Shown: one piece after another, positions 59,279-64,000 of the stretch | How positions within the stretch are numbered: position 1 is the first letter of the stretch | How the letters are laid out: every line of letters starts with the position of its first letter | Assembly: GCA_030686995.1 (NCBI GenBank) | Contig: CM060686.1 | Span: 75,405,757-75,469,756 of the forward strand | DNA: 64,000 nucleotides | Origin: Artemisia argyi | Lineage: Eukaryota; Streptophyta; Magnoliopsida; Asterales; Asteraceae | Direction: 5' to 3' | Program-made: the position numbers and the translations under genes | Notes under the pieces: generated by a model | The model's input: the letters and a program-made list of their open reading frames with translations, nothing else | What the model was told of the DNA's origin: nothing | Databases searched by the model: none

Positions 59279-59912
59279 TAAGGTTATAGCGAACTAGGAT
59301 GTATCTTGGACCCTAGACTATAACCACATCAGCATAGCATCTCATCATTTCATCATAAGTGCATAATCATGATACATGTTGTTTCATACATACCCTGTGC
59401 GAGTTATTTATAGTCATATCCGTATACGTATATCATTTTATTGACCTGGTTCACAAGTGACATGTCTTCAGATACTCACCCTAACATCCTATTATCGGAT
59501 TCCGACATTGAAGATGCCTTGTCATCTTCCACTACCATTATACCATCAGTTGCACTTACACCACAATTAGTACTATTGATTTGCCATAGGAATAGAGTTT
59601 TCCTATCATTCAGCCCGTACATAGAATGCCTTTTGGTAGTGTATTCAGAATTAATCTGAATGGACTTATTAGGATGCTTATTGCAAGGAAGATAGTGTAT
59701 TTTCTTTCCATCACTAGTAGGGCACTTACTACTCAGGTACTATCACCACCATCAGTTACTTATTACACTATTGGCCTTCCCACAGTGTGTACTTTAGTTT
59801 TACCTTTTGGATGTCGCGAGGTAGCGCGAAAGAGGGTAGTATTTCATTCACTGGTACCATCATTGTCATTTTCCTTTTCCATTCCCACTTGCCATGAACT
59901 GGATAACACCTA

Positions 59913-60166
59913 CTACCTCCGTCCCATAATTATAGTCCACTGTTGACTTTTAAAGTCTTTAGTTTTCAACTTTGACCTTAAATATTTTTATTTGTGTTAT
60001 ATATTACTAGATGCAAAATATATGAATGGATTGAGTTTAAATATATTTTCAATTGGTATAATTTTTATCAAGTATTATATAACATAAATAAAAATATATA
60101 AGGTCAAAGTTGCAATACGAAGACTTAAAAAGTCAACACTGGACTATAATTATGGGACGGAGGGAG
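59913..60166. mobile_element. Stowaway (Tc1/Mariner-type) MITE
   Basis: Starts ctacctccgtcccataatta and ends with the complement of ctccctccgtcccataatta, the classic Stowaway terminus; TA on both sides (59911-59912, 60167-60168). 254 bp, AT-rich, folds back. It interrupts the gypsy leader and is therefore younger than that element. Confidence 0.93.
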
Positions 60167-60631
60167 TAGTAGATAACACAAATATCACGGACTCAACAGA
60201 AACATCCGCAGATTCTTCAGGAATGGTTCAGAACCTACATTATCTAAGATTTGATAGATGCACAACTTCAGACACCACTTCAGGACTATCTCGACCTTAT
60301 GATGCCACAAACCTGATTTCACACAGAGGGACACCAGGAAGTCCCTGGACCAGACTTATATCCTCACTAGCTTTTACTATTATCCTAGCCACAGAAGGTG
60401 TGATACATAGTCTAAATAACTTGTTGTCTTTTGATTGTTGTACAAACAAATATATCAAGTGTGACTCTACTATGTAAGAAATAGTTGTGCTATTTGTGAT
60501 ACCGGTTCACGTAGACCGAAATTTTCATGTATTATATTCATGTGTTGTGAATATGATGGCTTTGATTAACTATATACCCTCATGGTCACTTATGATTTGT
60601 TGAAGAGAGATCTAAGCAAACCACTCCAAGC

Positions 60632-61518
60632 ATGACGCAAGCTGCTGTTGGACAAGTCATTGCCAAGAACATAGTCACCGCCCTCACTAAGGAACTTACT
60701 CACGTGGAATTTATGGGGTGCAATCCTCCCTCCTTTAGCAGAACCAGAAACACAAAGGAATTTCTCAAATGGTTCGAAGACATAGAAACAATATTTCAAT
60801 GTGGCGACTGTCGTAAGGAATACAAGGTTAAGTTAGCCACATGCACTTTTCAGGATCATGCCCAGGAATGGTGGACCAAACATATTAAGATGGTGGGAGT
60901 TGATGCTGCCTACTCACACTCTTGGGAGAAACTAAGAAGGATGATGAGTATAACATTTTGTGTAGGAAGTGAATTACGAGCAAGGGAACAGGAAACACTA
61001 AACTTTATCATGGTAGGAAATGATGTGACGAGTACACTACTCATTTTTATGAATTAACACGACTAGGTTCTGCAATGGATGAACCGGAAAGCAAGAAACT
61101 TGAAAAGTACATTATCAAAATGGCGATCGAAGCAAAGGAACTCATAGTTCACGCCGAGACATCAGGAAACAATAGTGACAATAAAAGGAAGTGGAACAAC
61201 AATCTAGGTTGCAATGCTGCTCAACAATCACCCAACGAACAAGAAATGAATAGAGCCTTTGCTGCAGAACCGCACACAAAGAGAAGGTATATTGGAAAGT
61301 TACCTTACTGCAACCTGTGTAATCAATATCACCGAGGTCATTGCAGTAAAACGTGTGGAGTGTGCAAGAAGCGGGGTCATCGGACTGAAGACTGTAGGAA
61401 ACTCACAAATCAGAAAATCCCAGGGAGTTGCTTCAAATGTGGAAACTTAGGGCATTTCAAGAATGACTGCCCGGAGTTAAGGAACAAGGAAAAATCAGGA
61501 ACTTGGAATCAAGACTAA
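60632..61518 (+). pseudogene. Ty3/gypsy gag, one frameshift
   Basis: The first frame (60632-61057) carries the retrotransposon gag core (FMGCNPPSF, EFLKWFEDIETIF, CTFQDHAQEWW). It loses frame near 61020; the second (61075-61518) continues with ESKKLEKYIIKMA, a Lys/Asn-rich linker, and two CCHC knuckles: CGVCKKRGHRTEDC and CFKCGNLGHFKNDC. Gag would form the particle and bind RNA through the knuckles. Stop TAA just after 61515. Confidence 0.85.
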
Positions 61519-64000
61519 ATCGCTCGAGGAATAGCGTGAGCTGTTGAAAGAGAACAGTCAGGATATTAGCAACATCAAGGATAACAACAATACTTCAGCA
61601 GCAGGAGCTTTGTTTCAATATATAAACCGTAGTTCGAGCCCTTTAGGGTTGTATCTTTCCTTTTGTACTTACCGTTGGTACGATGACATGACCTAGTGGT
61701 ATTAAGCACTTTCCTATCCAATGTAGTATCTATCCTTTGTTACCTAGGTGATAATCATAACCATCGTTTACTCCATTTTCTATCCCAATTGCTCAGACTT
61801 CAATCGTTTCGCAACATTTTAGCATTGTCTCATCAGGGATTAGGTTGATTTCGTATTTGACGAATTAGTAGACTATTACCATTCGACAAGATTCACCCAC
61901 TTATCCAATACACCATTCAAGCTATTTTACTATCCTATGAGGAAATTGTTTTACAGAAAAATTTCTGTAGTAAGCTATTTTATTACCATCCTATAAATTG
62001 ATTTTTCTGTCATTACACCAAGTATTTACTATTATTACGCGAGGCAATTTTCATGTTACTTGAAAGAAAACATCAGGATACCATTTTAACAACAATGCGT
62101 TGAACACCATCTAAAACTTTTGAGAAAAGTTATGATATTTTGACAAAATCTAACATCGCATCATTAGTCCTCAATTGTACATAGCCTGATCACCTATGTA
62201 AAATTCAGGAAGGATTATGCCATGAAGGAAATAATTACTTTTTCAAAGGATTGTTAATAACAATCTTCATTTAAAAGTTTTGTAAACAAAGGAACCTTTC
62301 CATAAACATCCCTTTTGCTGAACTATCCATGGATACTTACCCCACCTGTCACTCACTTAGCCATTAAGTTGGATTTTTCCCATTGACTTCCCTAGAAGAG
62401 ACTTTCCATATCAATTACATGCAGGATTCCTTTATACAATAAAAGCAATGAAAGGATTACAGAACTACTAACCAGAACTAGAAGTATATAGTGAGAGAAT
62501 TCATAACTCAACAACAAATTCTAAGACACCGCGAGACCATCCGAATCACCATCTCTGACTTAGTTGTCAAATTCTATCATTTTAAAAGTACTAGCTAGAC
62601 TGAGCTACAGGATTGAACTCAATATAGATGTCCGCAGGACAACACAATAGAAATACACCAAGCTTCTAATTGAGACTGTAGAGCATTTCATTTAAACATG
62701 GCCTCATCCATACATGAACTTTCCTGCAATAAGTTTTCACAAAGTACAATTGTTTGAATCAAGAATATCGATGTAGATTCCTCTAAGGCATTATGTCTAG
62801 AAATTTCAGATAACCTCACCTTCATACCAAGCAAGGGATCAAGCCAGAACATATCTCCTCATCTACATGGGAAAACAGAATAGACATTCATCGACACAAC
62901 ATCAAATGATACCTTCGTCTTGTCTATTACAACGATAAACAATTTCAGGACTTAAGTTAGTCTAAATACCTATGCTTGTAGTTATGCCAGATAACCATCA
63001 ATAGACATTATCCAACCTCAGGAACTAAGTGTTAGACATCTATGCATTTAAGCGAACATTTCCTATTCTACCATTTTATCCTTTTCAGTGTTTTCACTTT
63101 TAAATAAAGTTGATGCGTTTACATAAATCACGTACCTTGTGAAAAAAATGATTTCTGAAATTCCTATTTTGAACAAGTGCGATCCTTTTTGGTCAAACTT
63201 TAGCAACACTATTGTACAATGAGAAATATACATAAACATCAAACTTTGGTAAGCAGTCTTAATCACAACATGTTTGAAAACATTTTTCTACTTCATAACT
63301 ACTGAAATTTTGAATCATCAGGAAAAATATTACTTAGTAAATCATTTGCTCCATTTTTCTAAGTTCGTTTATTCAGAAAAAGATTTCAACCAAAACTCAC
63401 AATCGCGAGACAAATTTCCAGAACCAACTTCCCTACAACATTGCTTATGCATTTAGGATTTGTGACTGGACAATATAGAATATTTGGAATATGTGATGAA
63501 GGAATTAGGAGGAACATCACAAATTAATCACGAACTTCAGTAGTGGAGACCAAACCCAATAGACAAAGAAGAACATATGTCTTATCATCCATTGGAACAA
63601 AACACAAGGAATCGAATTGTTACCTATATTCTATCCCTTTCAGATAACACCAAGTTCGAAGGACCGAACGTTGTGGAATTAGTCACAAAGGTTTATTGTA
63701 CCCATTTCAGTTTTTCCTGTTAAGGAAACCGATTCACCTTGGACTTCAGGTAATCATTTTAGGATTTCCTTCAGAAACCCATTTTGATGTGAACATCACC
63801 TATCACCCTCAGACCGATGGTCAAAGCGAGAGAACAATTCAAACATAGGAAGGTATGCTCAGAGCATGAGTGATTAACCCTGGAAATGGTTGGACTAATC
63901 ATTTAACATAAATCAAATTCATCTACAACAATAGTTATCACACCAACAGCGAGAAACTGGCAGAAGTTAGGTTGGTACATAACACACATCATTTGGATTG
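61519..64000 (+). pseudogene. Ty3/gypsy pol, heavily decayed, integrase recognisable
   Basis: No open frame over 70 codons. The clearest trace is at about 63796-63930: HPQTDGQSERTIQT followed by a stop, EGMLRA, another stop, then NPGNGW and later YNNSYHT, the C-terminal half of the gypsy integrase core. I could not place protease or reverse transcriptase in 61519-63700. Expected size of protease plus RT plus RNase H is larger than the space, so deletions are likely. Confidence 0.6.

Larger units (their letters stand above)
56176..64000 (+). mobile_element. Ty3/gypsy LTR retrotransposon, degenerate, runs off the window
   Basis: 5' LTR, primer-binding site, a ~1.35-kb untranslated leader hit by a Stowaway MITE, gag with two zinc knuckles, and decayed pol reaching the integrase motif HPQTDGQSERT near 63810. 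The internal part from gag to integrase is shorter than usual, so parts of pol are deleted. Confidence 0.82.

Noticed and set aside
59441..60477. ORFs of 72-106 codons between the gypsy primer site and gag
   Set aside because: Leader sequence interrupted by a Stowaway MITE; no conserved domain.

Overview
The window is nuclear DNA from a flowering plant, probably a eudicot; the repeat style (Helitrons, Ty3/gypsy, L1-type LINE, pararetrovirus) would suit Asteraceae, but that is a guess. It is AT-rich, has introns with GT..AG borders, and is dominated by nested mobile elements. Only two stretches look like ordinary host genes: the last two exons of an unrecognised gene (1-2200, plus strand) and a DUF946/Vps62-type gene (3377-6090, minus strand) whose second exon carries a one-base frameshift in an A-run. 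No tRNA, rRNA or CRISPR is seen.

Layout. 1-7200: the two gene pieces, a CACTA end, and two short Helitrons (5063-5432, inside an intron; 6461-7183). 7195-10850: a terminal-inverted-repeat element built as a giant imperfect palindrome of 10-bp and 21-bp minisatellites, itself hit by a 347-bp hAT MITE with a perfect 8-bp target duplication. 11971-19552: an almost complete L1-type LINE with a 17-bp target duplication; ORF1 is open, ORF2 has four in-frame stops and lacks the catalytic GDFN segment of its endonuclease.

19976-38864 is the most unusual part. A 3.8-kb segment (Helitron 5' part, AT-rich DNA, a MULE-type MITE filled with 10-bp repeats, and the left end of a larger MULE) occurs twice in inverted orientation (19976-23829 and 35044-38864). 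The 11.2 kb between holds the rest of the MULE (23421-27181, carrying a broken F-box/FBD gene and a small unknown ORF), an (ATT)n array, and a decayed endogenous pararetrovirus of the Caulimoviridae (27514-35043, minus strand). The viral copy is one genome unit (about 7.43 kb) plus a 99-bp terminal overlap next to its tRNA-Met primer site, and its outer end is exactly the breakpoint of the right inverted arm.

38130-42778: a Helitron with a phase-consistent three-exon gene fragment on the opposite strand. 43490-46271: two tandem copies of a 1.4-kb unit. 46500-48535: an ORF1-only LINE derivative. 49029-49325: MULE MITE. 49486-50808: PIF/Harbinger deletion derivative with TTA target duplication. 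52483-56019: hAT element with a perfect 8-bp target duplication and a second deleted hAT copy inside it. 56176-64000: a Ty3/gypsy LTR retrotransposon (3.1-kb 5' LTR, PBS, gag with two zinc knuckles, decayed pol up to integrase) running off the window and hit by a Stowaway MITE.

Recurring theme: three unrelated elements (two LINEs and the Harbinger element) each have an internal deletion whose junction carries a short copy of sequence lying 23-136 bp away, which looks like templated end-joining repair. All functional statements are from reading the sequence; no database search was possible.
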